Assembly (NCBI RefSeq): GCF_965198245.1
Contig: NZ_OZ240249.1
Span: 2,604,001-2,668,000 of the forward strand
Length of the DNA: 64,000 nucleotides
Reading direction: 5' to 3'
From: Poriferisodalis sp965198245
GTDB taxonomy: Bacteria > Actinomycetota > Acidimicrobiia > Acidimicrobiales > Poriferisodalaceae
Shown in pieces: positions 8,501 to 17,196 of the stretch. The notes beneath the pieces are model-generated. The model ran no database searches and was not told the origin of the DNA. It worked only from the letters and a program-made list of their open reading frames with translations. The first letter of the stretch is position 1. Every line of letters starts with the position of its first letter. The position numbers and the translations under genes are program-made.

Positions 8501-10763
8501 CCTCTTGGGTCGTGCTCACGCGCAGCGACGATGGGAACACCATCACGCGGTTCTCTTCGCGGGTTAGCAATTCCGCTTCCTCGAGCCATGCGACCGCTGT
8601 GCGGACGCGCGTGTCGTCAGTCGCCGAGTCGCGCTGGAAGTCGTCCGCTTCGTCCTCGGTGAGAATCTCGCCTGGTGTGGCCACCACCTCGCCGCGCCTG
8701 CTGCCGCGCCGGTCCAAGGTGCGCAGCGCCCGCAGCACACCGTGGATCTCCCGCCGGGTGAGCCGGGACCTCGCCGACAAACCGAATTGGCGCTCGACAT
8801 CCTCCTTGGTGTAGAGCAGCACGCAGTGCGCCTGTTGCTGATCCCGGCCGGCACGGCCCGCTTCCTGCAGGTAATTCTCCAGCGAAGACGGGATGTCCGC
8901 GTGGATCACCAATCGCACGTCGGGCTTGTCGATGCCCATCCCGAACGCGTTGGTGGCAGCGATGACCCGCAGATCGCCTTCGATGAAGCGCTGCTGGACG
9001 GTCTTCTTCTCTTCCGGCGGCAGTCCGGCGTGGAAGCGATCTGCGGCGATTCCCTGTTCTTGTAGGAAGTCAGCGATCTCCTCGGTTCGTCTGCGTGTCG
9101 CGCAGTACACAATCGCACCGCCTGCCGCGCCCGACGGGAGGTGATGATGCAGCGTCGCCAAGACGTCCTGCTGCTTGGCAGGAGCTGATGTCGGCATCAC
9201 GACAAATTCGAGATTCGTGCGACGGCTGCCGCCGTCGAACACCCTCATGTCGACGCCCAGATGCTCAGCGAAGTACTCGCAGATCTCGGTCTTGACCTCC
9301 GGCTTCGCGGTCGCGGTCAAACACAGCACAGGAGGTGTGCGCTCGTTCTCGGCGCGCTCGCGAATGAAGCGGCCCACATAGCGGTAATCGGGCCGAAAGT
9401 CGTGCCCCCACTTCGACAGGCAATGCGCCTCATCGAGCACCCACGCACCAATCTCGCGTTGAGCCAGAGCGCCGCGCACCGACACACTTCGCAGCTGCTC
9501 GGGAGAAATCAGCAAGATCGCTGCGTCACCGAGACGCACCCGCTCAAGCGCTTCCGCCCGCTCGGGCAGCGACAGCAACCCGTTGACCGTCACACACGAG
9601 GTAATCCCCAACTTCTGCAGGCCCGCCACCTGGTCTGCCATGAGCGCCACCAGCGGGGAGAGCACCACGGTGAGCGCACCCGTCTTGTCGTACCGGGACA
9701 GTGCCGGAAGCTGGTAGCACAGCGACTTCCCGGTACCGGTCGGCAGGATCGCCAACGCGTCCTCGCTCCTCATGGCGGCCTGGACAATCGCTTGCTGCAT
9801 AGGCTGATCTGTCTCGGGAAGCGTGGGCTCGGCTCGGAACGCCTCGAAGCCGAACAGGCGCTTGAGCTCGTCGGTGGCGTCATGGCGGCTGCGACACCAC
9901 GAGCAGCGGTCGTCGTGACAGGCCTCGTCGCGTAGGCGTCTCACGAGCCGCCCCGCCTCGGGGAATTGATGGCGCACCCACGGCGGCATCACCGAATTCC
10001 CACCCGACACCCAGATCCACGCCATCGCGTACGCGAGCGTCCAGCCGTGCTCGGCGGCATCTCCAATCGCCCGATGCAGATGGGTCCGACATGCGCGGTT
10101 CTCCAGATGGTTCCGGATCGCCTCTCGAGCTTTGGCGACCTCGGGGCGCGGTGATCCCCGCAACGCAGCAAAAAAGCGGTCAAACCCGGTCAACCCTTCC
10201 CCGCCGGTGGTCAGCCAATGCCACGCCGTCAGCAGATCTGCAGGTGCCTCCGCCAGCGCCGACTGCTGCTCAGACAGGAGTTGCAGCGTCAGTTGCGCGT
10301 CCAAGTAGGGATCGCTGAGATCGGTTCGGACGAGCCGCGCGTCCTTGTAGTGCTTGACAAGACGGTGATACGGATTGCGCGGGAACGCCAGCGGATTGAG
10401 CCACAGCGTGTCCACCGCCGGAAGGCCCAGCAGCCGCAACTCGGGAACTGCGGCCCGCAGGCGAGGCAGGTCGAAGTGGATCAGGTTGTGACCCACGACG
10501 AAATCCGCTCCCTGGGCCAGGTGGTCGAGTTCGGCGCGTGCCTGATTCGCTGATGTTGCCGTTCTAGTCCCGATGATTTTGTCGCCCTCATAGGCAACGA
10601 CGTGCTCATTGGGCTGGTCGGCGATTCGGCTCTTCTTGGCCCACACGACACTGTGGCCCGTGTCTGCTCGCACCCCTGCGAGGGCGTAGATGCGGTCGCC
10701 ATGGCGAGAGACTTCAAGGTCCAACGCCAGACAGCGCGACAGCTCATCATCAGCGGAGGGCAT
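5556..10763 (-). CDS. Fused exonuclease - RecQ - UvrD helicase protein
   Basis: A 1735-residue multi-domain DNA-processing protein. Order: a DnaQ-like 3'-5' exonuclease fold at about 10-190 (D15/E17 in LDLEV, then GHNLIHFDL and a final YLDAQ aspartate); a short Cys/His cluster at about 290 (C-x4-C-x2-C-x3-H); a RecQ-type SF2 helicase (Walker A TGTGKS at about 343, DEAH at about 440, HAGL and QEAGRAGRD at about 580-635); winged-helix-like regions; then a UvrD/Rep-type SF1 helicase (GPGSGKT at about 1138, DEYQD at about 1262, GDDDQNIYAF, and AHRAKGLEFD at about 1535). Both motors look intact. I use ATG 10763; an in-frame TTG at 10805 is possible. Neither has a clear ribosome site. It follows dnaG by 205 bp. 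Related giant RecQ-UvrD proteins occur sporadically in bacteria; their role is not settled. Confidence 0.9.
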   Translation of the reverse strand: MPSADDELSRCLALDLEVSRHGDRIYALAGVRADTGHSVVWAKKSRIADQPNEHVVAYEGDKIIGTRTATSANQARAELDHLAQGADFVVGHNLIHFDLPRLRAAVPELRLLGLPAVDTLWLNPLAFPRNPYHRLVKHYKDARLVRTDLSDPYLDAQLTLQLLSEQQSALAEAPADLLTAWHWLTTGGEGLTGFDRFFAALRGSPRPEVAKAREAIRNHLENRACRTHLHRAIGDAAEHGWTLAYAMAWIWVSGGNSVMPPWVRHQFPEAGRLVRRLRDEACHDDRCSWCRSRHDATDELKRLFGFEAFRAEPTLPETDQPMQQAIVQAAMRSEDALAILPTGTGKSLCYQLPALSRYDKTGALTVVLSPLVALMADQVAGLQKLGITSCVTVNGLLSLPERAEALERVRLGDAAILLISPEQLRSVSVRGALAQREIGAWVLDEAHCLSKWGHDFRPDYRYVGRFIRERAENERTPPVLCLTATAKPEVKTEICEYFAEHLGVDMRVFDGGSRRTNLEFVVMPTSAPAKQQDVLATLHHHLPSGAAGGAIVYCATRRRTEEIADFLQEQGIAADRFHAGLPPEEKKTVQQRFIEGDLRVIAATNAFGMGIDKPDVRLVIHADIPSSLENYLQEAGRAGRDQQQAHCVLLYTKEDVERQFGLSARSRLTRREIHGVLRALRTLDRRGSRRGEVVATPGEILTEDEADDFQRDSATDDTRVRTAVAWLEEAELLTREENRVMVFPSSLRVSTTQEAEKKLAGANLDPVYRRALLSVVGRLIDADPDEGISTDMLMATSGLGPDQVSAALHNLERVGLATNDTVVTAYVHVGVRRTSRSRLTEAADMEQLLIDQMRESAPDMDVGDSAPLNLRIAAQLLQDAGLTDARPEHVTRTLQGFARDGIGPGGSGGSVALRKHGAETVSVTLRRSWDRLVAMAERRRKAAGTLLSHLLEELPTGSRGNDLLVETTLGKLQRAVDAALEADPSLRVGTPDAERKLMERALLWLHEQEVIRLNRGLTVFRSAMTITLERESRGFRQTDFAELEHHYGRTVRQIHVMATYAEQGLDRMADAVRLALDYFTFGDDEFVRRWLSGRRAEIDRETTPDSWQAIVESLSNPRQRGLVADNREATNVLVLAGPGSGKTRVLVHRIAYLVRAKRQNPRGILALAYNRHAAADIRRRLRELIGDDANGVMVLTCHALAMRLVGASFSGAAAQSSNKSFDELLGEVMGKAIALLRGDELEPEEAEDSRVRLLAGFRWILVDEYQDIGVDEYELIAALAGRTAPDADTRLTLFAVGDDDQNIYAFNGTSPEFIRRFEEDYSARTEYLLDNYRSSGHIIDASNAVIAPATTRMKASQAIRINRARRGNPLGGEWETLDPIAKGKVQVLHPSEDSVTQAQAAMVELRRLAGLVPSWDWARCAVVAREWSHLEPVRSICEQAGIPVQLANEGDVSLWHLRETQALVRALRQRRDLLGNGELRRWIASQRGGPWIDLLREAVQEHAIETGGAEVPAVSFIEWLAEWCRDTRRRQRGLLLLTAHRAKGLEFDHVVVLDGGWARRSRDEDIDAPRRLYYVAMTRAKQTLTLCRLRGQHGYHDALEPKSSVVWRSPVALPPPTPAMARRYRSLTLKDVYLSFTGRMPADDRVHRSIAALSPGDRLEVRHHQERWQLLDGNGVQVGTLASSFEAPSDTHCVEARVSAVAKWRAEYSDAEYRQELKCDEWEVVVPELVFEPGD

Positions 10764-10968
10764 GACTAGGACTTCATCCCCGATCCCGTCGGCAAATGAC
10801 TGCAAGGGGTGAATGGTGCTCGATCAGTCATGCGACTGGACACGCATAGCGGCTGAGACTGCGCTCGACACCAGTCAAGTAGTACCGACCCGGTGGGCCG
10901 TGACCGAATAGGGGCGCCGGGAACATCGATACTCGCCGATCCCCCTACCGCTCAAGTGGACCGGGAAT

Positions 10969-13191
10969 TCATGCGTCTGGCGACACCTCGGTCGGGCCCG
11001 TTGCCGCTGCCTCGAATCCCCCTCGGATCCACTTCGCGACGACTGGTGCTGCGCCAACCTGCTGCCGAGCGTCGCGCAACTCGATTTCGCGTTCGCGGAG
11101 CCAGCGAAGCCAACCGCGGCGGTGGTGATACCGCTCAGTATCTGACACATCCGGTGCGAGCTCGGCGAAAGGAACATCGGCGCCTGCACCGATTTGACGA
11201 ATTGTGTCGGCGACAAAGTGGCGCAGCTCGTCGGCCACACGCCCTAGCGCCACCGCCGATGACAACTTCTCCCCGCCGGCTGCGGCTGCCTCCAAGAGAG
11301 TGCGCACGCTGTCATCGGGATCATCAGGCGATTCGGGCGCGCCGTCCACCACCACCAGGGCGTCGGATATCGCCGCTCGCTTGTCGGAACTCTGATCGTC
11401 AGCGATGCGTGAGAACGCCGCCCGTGCAGCGTCGCTTACGAACAACTCCGGACTGATGAGGGATATCGCGTCACCTTCAGGGGCCATTGCGGCTTCTAGC
11501 AACTGCCGTTCCCGCTGTGCCCGATATCGGTTCACTTGATCGATTCGCACTTGTACTCGGCGAGCAAGTGGTGATGCCGCGTTCTCGGCGCTGGATTCGT
11601 GCGTCGACTCCCAGTCTTCCCCGTACGTGTCTTCGAAGTAGTCATCACCAGGATCGGGCGGCGGCGGAACCTCGACAAGGTCGGGGCGGGCGAACTCCGG
11701 ACGATCGGCAAAGCGACTACGAGCCTCCGTGATGCGTCGGCGCAGACTCTCAACGGCCATGGGAATGCGGCTGGCAATAGGTTCAAGGTCGGTCTCACGA
11801 AGTACGTCGTCTGGATACACGGCCAGCACCTCTGCCGCCTCATCAGCGGCTCGGTCGCGCCCGCCGGGACTGTCGAGTTCGGCGCGGTGCAGGATGCGCT
11901 CTGCCCGGAATGCGTGCAGCGGCTGTGCCTCGCTCAAGGCCTTGCGCAACGCGGGCGGGTTGCTTGCTGCGAGGTCTCCCGGATCAGCGCCCGATGGGAA
12001 TGCTGCAACGAACACGTCGAGTCCGTACTTGCGCTCCCATTGGTGCACCCGCTCGGTCGCCGCCTGGCCTGCGGCGTCGGCGTCGAAGGCCAGCACGATG
12101 CGCTTGGCCGAGCGCGAGAGCAGTTCAGCGTGCTGCTCGGTCAGCGCCGTGCCGCAGGTGGCGACCGCCTCAGAGATGCCCGACAGGTCGCAGCCGATGA
12201 CATCGGTATGGCCCTCGCACACCACGATGCGCTCCGCCGTGCGTGCCGCCTGTTTGGCCAGATGCAGCCCGTACAGCACCTTGCTCTTGTCATAGACCGC
12301 TGTGCCGGCGGTGTTCTTGTACTTCGGTCCCCTCGGCGGCGGCTCGCCGGACCGGGGAAGGATGCGACCGGCGAAGCTGACCACCCTGCCGCTCGCGTCG
12401 CAGATCGGGAACATGACGCGGTCCCGGAAGAAATCCGATGCCTGGATCTCCTCACCAGGATTGTCTTGGTCGGCCTCATTGATCGTGGTTGACTCGCCGG
12501 CCTGGTCGGCCTCGCCAGCCTGGTCGGGCTTGGCGGCCTGGTCGGTCGCGTTGGTCTCATGGACGCGATCGGCCCTGCCTGCTCCGTCGTTCGTTGAGAT
12601 GCTGTTACTGCGACTCGCACGGCTCGCGCGCCGTGAGTCCGCATACGCCAGCCCGGCCGCCACCAACTGGGGCGCAGGGGCACCCAGGTGCTGGCACAGC
12701 GCATCCCACAACGGCGGTGCGTATCCCAGGCGCCACTTCACCACCGTGTCCCGGTCATACCCCCGCCGCCGCAGGTACGCGCGCGCCGCGCCAGCATCGG
12801 CACCGCTTAGCAGGCGCTCGTGATAGAAGCGAGCTGCTGCCTCCAACAGGCCCATGAGCTCTTTGCGGCGTTGGCTCGCGCGTTGCGCGCCGGGCGCGTC
12901 GTAGGTGAGCGTGATGTTCGCTGCCGCCGCCAGTTGCTCAACAGCGTCGGAGAAGTCCAGGTGCTCGGTCTCGCGCACGAACGTGATGGCATCGCCGGAG
13001 GCTTTGCAGCCAAAGCAGTGATAGAAGCCCTTGACCGGGTCGACGCTGAGCGACGGCGTCTTCTCAGGATGAAAGGGACACAGCCCTACGTGGCGGCTGC
13101 CGACTCGCTTGAGACCTACCCTGCGGCCGATGAGCGCGACGAGATCGGTGGCCTCGCGCACGCGCTGCACATCGGAATCCCGAATACTCAT
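10969..13191 (-). CDS. dnaG: DNA primase DnaG
   Basis: Makes RNA primers at the replication fork. 740 residues from ATG 13191. The N-terminal CHC2-type zinc finger (CPFHPEKTPSL and FYHCFGCKASGD) is at about 38-65. The Toprim catalytic core follows (VCEGHTDVI and AFDADAAGQ), then a helicase-binding C-terminal region. Odd: between the two halves of the core there is an acidic, Gln/Asp/Ala-rich insert of about 60 residues (about 185-245) built partly of six-residue DQA-type repeats, which makes the protein longer than the usual 600-650. No rpoD follows; the next gene downstream is the exonuclease-RecQ-UvrD fusion. Confidence 0.97.
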   Translation of the reverse strand: MSIRDSDVQRVREATDLVALIGRRVGLKRVGSRHVGLCPFHPEKTPSLSVDPVKGFYHCFGCKASGDAITFVRETEHLDFSDAVEQLAAAANITLTYDAPGAQRASQRRKELMGLLEAAARFYHERLLSGADAGAARAYLRRRGYDRDTVVKWRLGYAPPLWDALCQHLGAPAPQLVAAGLAYADSRRASRASRSNSISTNDGAGRADRVHETNATDQAAKPDQAGEADQAGESTTINEADQDNPGEEIQASDFFRDRVMFPICDASGRVVSFAGRILPRSGEPPPRGPKYKNTAGTAVYDKSKVLYGLHLAKQAARTAERIVVCEGHTDVIGCDLSGISEAVATCGTALTEQHAELLSRSAKRIVLAFDADAAGQAATERVHQWERKYGLDVFVAAFPSGADPGDLAASNPPALRKALSEAQPLHAFRAERILHRAELDSPGGRDRAADEAAEVLAVYPDDVLRETDLEPIASRIPMAVESLRRRITEARSRFADRPEFARPDLVEVPPPPDPGDDYFEDTYGEDWESTHESSAENAASPLARRVQVRIDQVNRYRAQRERQLLEAAMAPEGDAISLISPELFVSDAARAAFSRIADDQSSDKRAAISDALVVVDGAPESPDDPDDSVRTLLEAAAAGGEKLSSAVALGRVADELRHFVADTIRQIGAGADVPFAELAPDVSDTERYHHRRGWLRWLREREIELRDARQQVGAAPVVAKWIRGGFEAAATGPTEVSPDA
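12496..12549 (-). repeat. 18-bp tandem repeat inside dnaG, three copies
   Basis: Three adjacent imperfect 18-bp units at 12496-12513, 12514-12531 and 12532-12549, each containing a CTGGTCGG core. On the minus strand they encode DQAAKP, DQAGEA and DQAGES. Because the unit is a multiple of three, copy-number change would keep the primase in frame. Confidence 0.85.
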
Positions 13192-13376
13192 CTGCCGCCG
13201 ACGTTAGTAACTGCCTGCGACACGCCCCATCGAATGGACGACGCGTTCAGACACAGCCGATCTCTGGCTTCCTGTGTCAACCAGCCCGAGGAATCGGTAC
13301 GCCGGGGCCTCAGGTGTGACTGCGACAAGCGCCTCGACTAGAACCTGACGATTCCGAACAGGCACCGTCAGTTCAT

Positions 13377-13619
13377 TCAACGCTCCTGGCCCACCGTAGG
13401 GAGGCTTACGAACAAGGGCTGTGCGCCGATCTCTTCGAACGAGAACGCGCCAAACCCGTACTTGGTCACGCCGACGGAGTACGCGGATTCTCTGTCGCTG
13501 TAGACACCGACTACGTCGCCGTCGTGCAGGAGGGCGATCTCGCCGAGGTGCTCGGCCTCCATCTGCTCACGGTGGAGGCGCTTGTAAGCATGGTGATTCG
13601 ACAATGCTTGAGAAGGCAT
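13377..13619 (-). CDS. Small hypothetical protein
   Basis: An 80-residue soluble protein. I start it at ATG 13619, which has GAGGAG 7 nt upstream; the longer open frame has no such site. The C-terminal half (LLHDGDVVGVYSDRESAYS, then SFEEIGAQPLFVSLPT) reads like a small alpha/beta fold in which a beta hairpin displays an ID- or usage-type loop, reminiscent of the short DUF5678-like proteins. That resemblance is weak and I do not name a function. It lies between the PPDK-like gene and dnaG, all on the minus strand. Confidence 0.7.
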   Translation of the reverse strand: MPSQALSNHHAYKRLHREQMEAEHLGEIALLHDGDVVGVYSDRESAYSVGVTKYGFGAFSFEEIGAQPLFVSLPTVGQER

Positions 13620-13746
13620 GGGCAACTCCTCGGAAGGCACCGGCCGACATGCCCACCTTGGCACAAGCGTGAGTCTGGCGCGCGACATTTTTCGGCGCCC
13701 TCGGCATGAAGCCATACGCGGGGATTGTCGTCACTGATTTGGCCGT

Positions 13747-15273
13747 CTAGACGGGCGCTGCCAGAAGGGCCTGAGCAGCGGCGAGCCGTGCGACAGGCAC
13801 TCGGTATGGCGAGCACGACACGTAGTCCAGCCCGGCTTGCACCGCGAAGCTGATGCTGGCCGGGTCGCCGCCGTGTTCCCCGCAGATGCCGACGCGCAGC
13901 TGCGGATTGGCAGCCCGGCCGCGCTGCAATGCCCCGTGCACAAGCGCCCCGACGCCGGCGCGGTCGAGCGAGGCAAAGGGATCTGCGTCGAGCAGGCCTT
14001 CGGAAACGTAGGGCCCGATGACTCGCGTCGCTGTGTCGTCCCGGCTGAAGCCGAACACCATCTGGGTGAGGTCGTTGGTGCCAAAACTCGCGAATGCCAC
14101 TTCAGCGGCCAGTTCTCCTGCAATGAGGCACGCACGAGGCGTCTCGATCATGGTCCCGATAGGCGGCACTGGGCCGGCTTGTTGCCCATCCCACGCCGAG
14201 CGCACCGCACGCACCGCAGCCGCCAATTCACCTGCAGCGGACACGAGCGGCACCATGATCTCGACGCGCGGATCGCCGCCCGCAGCGCGATGGTCTGCCA
14301 CTGCTGCGGCGAGCGCTCGGACCTGTGTTGCGTACAGCTCGGGGCGAAGCAGGCCCAGTCGCACGCCGCGCACGCCGAGCATCGGGTTGTGCTCGTGCCA
14401 CTCGGCGGCCGCCGCCTGATCCGCACCGGCCAGGAATTCGTGCATCGGCGCATCAAGCAGCCGCACCGCGACAGGGAGTCCGTCCATGGCCGCGAGCAAT
14501 TCAAGAAAATCTGCGCGCTGCGCTGCGGCGAGGTCGTCGAGGTGTTCCTCGGCGTCCTCCAGGATTACCCGCTGCACAATCTCCAGCCGGTCGGCTTCCA
14601 GGAACATGTGCTCGGTGCGGCACAGCCCGATCCCCCGGGCGCCGAGCGTCCGCGCAGCAGCAGCGTCGGCGCCGGCATCGGCGTTGGCGAGCACGGCGAA
14701 CCGGCCGGCCATGATGCGATCGGCCCAGTCGAGCACCTCGGCGAAGGGGGCCGGCAGGATCGGGCCTGCCCAGGACCGGGAGATCTCACGGTCTCCGAGC
14801 GTCACCTCCCCGGTCGACCCGTCGATGGAGATCGGCGTGCCGTTGGCGATGCGTCGCCCACCGACGACGAACGCACTGTCTTGCACCGAGATCGCTCGGG
14901 CGTCGCACACGGCCGGAATCCCCCAGCCGCGGGCGACAACCGCAGCGTGGCTCGCAAGGCCGCCTCGTGCGGTGAGAATCCCCGCAGACAAACCCATGGC
15001 TGCGACATCGGCAGGCGTCGTCTCGGTGGCGACCAAGATGACCGTGCTGCCTGCGGACACGAGATCCAGCGCGGCCTGCGATCCGACAGCCACGAGTCCT
15101 GTAGCTGCGCCCGGCGACGCAGCCAAGCCCGTTGTGAGCAGCATCGGGGCATCGTCGGCAAACGACGGGTGCAAGACAGCCGTCAGATCGTCGACGCTGA
15201 GCTCGGCGACGGCCTGCTGCTGGCGACTGCTCAGTTCCGCCCCAGAATCTGCCACTGCCACCCCCGAGAGCAC
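13747..15273 (-). CDS. PEP-utilizing enzyme: PPDK C-terminal half without ATP-grasp domain
   Basis: 508 residues from GTG 15273, 23 bp after the glyS stop. It matches the second half of pyruvate phosphate dikinase. The phosphohistidine swivel domain carries GGLASHAAVVAR with the catalytic H109. The PEP/pyruvate TIM barrel follows, with the catalytic Cys in VGICGEHGGDP at about 461 and a C-terminal SCSPYRVPVARLA-like end. The N-terminal ATP-grasp half (about 340 residues in PPDK) is absent, and glyS directly upstream leaves no room for it. Seen: an intact His and Cys. Inferred: it could carry out the PEP-pyruvate half-reaction and needs a separate phosphoryl donor, or it has a new role. Confidence 0.85.
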   Translation of the reverse strand: MLSGVAVADSGAELSSRQQQAVAELSVDDLTAVLHPSFADDAPMLLTTGLAASPGAATGLVAVGSQAALDLVSAGSTVILVATETTPADVAAMGLSAGILTARGGLASHAAVVARGWGIPAVCDARAISVQDSAFVVGGRRIANGTPISIDGSTGEVTLGDREISRSWAGPILPAPFAEVLDWADRIMAGRFAVLANADAGADAAAARTLGARGIGLCRTEHMFLEADRLEIVQRVILEDAEEHLDDLAAAQRADFLELLAAMDGLPVAVRLLDAPMHEFLAGADQAAAAEWHEHNPMLGVRGVRLGLLRPELYATQVRALAAAVADHRAAGGDPRVEIMVPLVSAAGELAAAVRAVRSAWDGQQAGPVPPIGTMIETPRACLIAGELAAEVAFASFGTNDLTQMVFGFSRDDTATRVIGPYVSEGLLDADPFASLDRAGVGALVHGALQRGRAANPQLRVGICGEHGGDPASISFAVQAGLDYVSCSPYRVPVARLAAAQALLAAPV

Positions 15274-15296
15274 ACGCTCGCCGCGGTCCCGTGCCG

Positions 15297-16649
15297 CTAG
15301 AGATCCAAGCGGCCCATGAGATGGTCTACTAGCGAATCGATCGGCACCCGGTCCTGGCTCATCGTGTCGCGGTCACGCACAGTCACGCATCGATCGTCGA
15401 TGGACTCGAAGTCGACGGTGACGCAAAACGGGGTGCCGATCTCATCTTGGCGGCGATAGCGACGGCCGATGGCCTGGGTCTCGTCGTAATCGCACATCCA
15501 ATGCGGCTGGCAGAGCGCAAGCACATCCGCCGCGAGAGCCGTCAGCGGCTCCTTGCGCGACAGCGGCAGAACCGCCACCTTGTAGGGCGCCAGTCGCGGG
15601 TGCAGTCCCAGCACCGTTCGCAGATCGTCGTTGACGGTCTCTTCCCGGTACGCAGCCAGCAGGAACGCCATCAGCGCACGCGTCGCCCCGGCTGCGGGCT
15701 CGATGACATGCGGGATGTAGCGCTCGCCGCTGGCTTGATCGAAGTACTCCAGCTTCTGGCCAGAGTGCTCAGCGTGCTGGCGCAGGTCATAATCGCCGCG
15801 GTTCGCCACGCCCTCGAGTTCGCCCCAGCCCCACGGGAACAGGTATTCGACGTCGCTGGTGCCGCTCGAGTAGTGGCTGAGCTCATCTGCATCATGGGGG
15901 CGAAGGCGCAGTTGGCTTGCCGGTATCCCCATATCCAAGTACCACTCGAGTCGCGCGGAGAGCCAGTACTCGTACCACTGCTGAGCATCCGCGGGCGGGA
16001 CAAAGAACTCCAGTTCCATCTGCTCGAACTCGCGGGTGCGGAACACGAAGTTGCCCGGTGTGATCTCGTTGCGGAACGACTTCCCTACCTGCGCGATGCC
16101 GAACGGGGGCCGTTTGCGGCTGGTCTCGAGGATGTTCTTGAAGTTCACGAACGTGCCTTGGGCCGTCTCGGGCCGCAGATACACCTCGGTGCCCGCACCT
16201 TCGACTGGCCCCGCCTGGGTGCGGAACATCAGATTGAACGCACGCGCCTCGGTGAAGGTGTCGCGCTCGCCGCAGTTGGGGCACTGGTGCGGATCGGCCA
16301 GCTGGTCTTCGCGGTGGCGGGTCTTGCAGCTCGTGCAGTCGACCAGGGGATCCGTGAAGTTCGTCAGGTGGCCCGAGGCCTCCCACACCGCAGGGGGACC
16401 CAGGATCGAGGCGTCGAGACCCACGACGTCGGTGCGCAACTGCACCATTACGCGCCACCACGCGTCCTTGACGTTGCGCAGCAGCTGGGCGCCGATGGGG
16501 CCGTAGTCGTAGGCGCTGCGGAATCCGCCGTAGATCTCCGCTGAGCCGAAGACGATGCCCCGGCGCTTGGCGAGATTGACGATCTTGTCGAACAGCGCAG
16601 GATCGGGAGCCGGCCCAGGATCAGGATCGGTGTCTGGCGTCTGGGTCAC
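15297..16649 (-). CDS. glyS: Glycyl-tRNA synthetase (bacterial/eukaryotic alpha2 type)
   Basis: Charges tRNA-Gly. 450 residues from GTG 16649. The catalytic class II core begins with KIVNLAKRRGIVFGSAEIYGG and the motif 2 region has FRNEITPGNFVFRTREFEQMELEFF. An internal Cys pair region (DCTSCKTRH then DQCPNCGE-like) forms the zinc ribbon seen in this family. The C-terminal anticodon-binding domain runs from about 340. The open frame extends to 17303, but that upstream part is antisense to another gene and lacks family similarity, so I reject it; TTG 16658 is an alternative. A Pro/Asp-rich stretch follows the start. The PPDK-like gene follows 23 bp downstream, so the two are probably co-transcribed. 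Confidence 0.95.
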   Translation of the reverse strand: MTQTPDTDPDPGPAPDPALFDKIVNLAKRRGIVFGSAEIYGGFRSAYDYGPIGAQLLRNVKDAWWRVMVQLRTDVVGLDASILGPPAVWEASGHLTNFTDPLVDCTSCKTRHREDQLADPHQCPNCGERDTFTEARAFNLMFRTQAGPVEGAGTEVYLRPETAQGTFVNFKNILETSRKRPPFGIAQVGKSFRNEITPGNFVFRTREFEQMELEFFVPPADAQQWYEYWLSARLEWYLDMGIPASQLRLRPHDADELSHYSSGTSDVEYLFPWGWGELEGVANRGDYDLRQHAEHSGQKLEYFDQASGERYIPHVIEPAAGATRALMAFLLAAYREETVNDDLRTVLGLHPRLAPYKVAVLPLSRKEPLTALAADVLALCQPHWMCDYDETQAIGRRYRRQDEIGTPFCVTVDFESIDDRCVTVRDRDTMSQDRVPIDSLVDHLMGRLDL

Positions 16650-16754
16650 GGGCGGCAAGGGTACCGATGGGCTCGGCGAGCTTCGGGAGAATTTCGGGGT
16701 TCCGGGAGTTTCAGTGTTCTCAGATACGGCTTGGCCCTCATTAGGCTCGACGCC

Positions 16755-17189
16755 ATGCGGCTGCGCGACACCACCGTGGTCTTCTTGTGCGGATTCCTCG
16801 GCGTGGTGGCGTTGCTCATGCCGATGCCCGTATTCGGTGGTCCCTACGAGGGCATCCGTGAAGGCGAAGTCGAGTGGACCTGCTCGATGCCGCTTGCGAG
16901 TCTGGCTCCACCCGACGTGAACCTCGATGAGGTGCGTGAGGCCGTAGCGGACGCGCACGTGACCGCACGCACGACCGGCCAGCGATACATCGCTCCGCAG
17001 AGCCAGCATCCGCTGTGCGGTGCGCTGGCCCGCACACAGGTTGTCCTGGGGTTGCTCGCCCTGGCCGGAGCGGTGTGGCGCGGCAGGACCTGGTGGCGCA
17101 CCACCGCCGACACTCGGGCCGAGAAGCGCTTCAAGCGTCTCCACGAGAGCGCCGAGAACCCCCAGGGCGGCAACCGCATCTTCCGCTAG
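16755..17189 (+). CDS. Small membrane protein of unknown function
   Basis: A 144-residue protein from ATG 16755, divergent from glyS and convergent with recO. It has an N-terminal hydrophobic segment (about residues 7-27), a central roughly 65-residue segment likely outside the membrane with two cysteines (TCSMP and PLCGA) that could form a disulfide, a second hydrophobic segment (VVLGLLALAGAVW, about 98-110) and a basic C-terminal tail. The topology would be two helices with both ends inside. No family recognised. Confidence 0.7.
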   Translation: MRLRDTTVVFLCGFLGVVALLMPMPVFGGPYEGIREGEVEWTCSMPLASLAPPDVNLDEVREAVADAHVTARTTGQRYIAPQSQHPLCGALARTQVVLGLLALAGAVWRGRTWWRTTADTRAEKRFKRLHESAENPQGGNRIFR

Positions 17190-17196
17190 CGCGCGG

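Noticed and set aside
10510..10805. Earlier TTG start for the exonuclease-RecQ-UvrD protein
   Set aside because: No ribosome site and only 14 extra residues outside the family; ATG 10763 kept as the call, TTG noted as an alternative.
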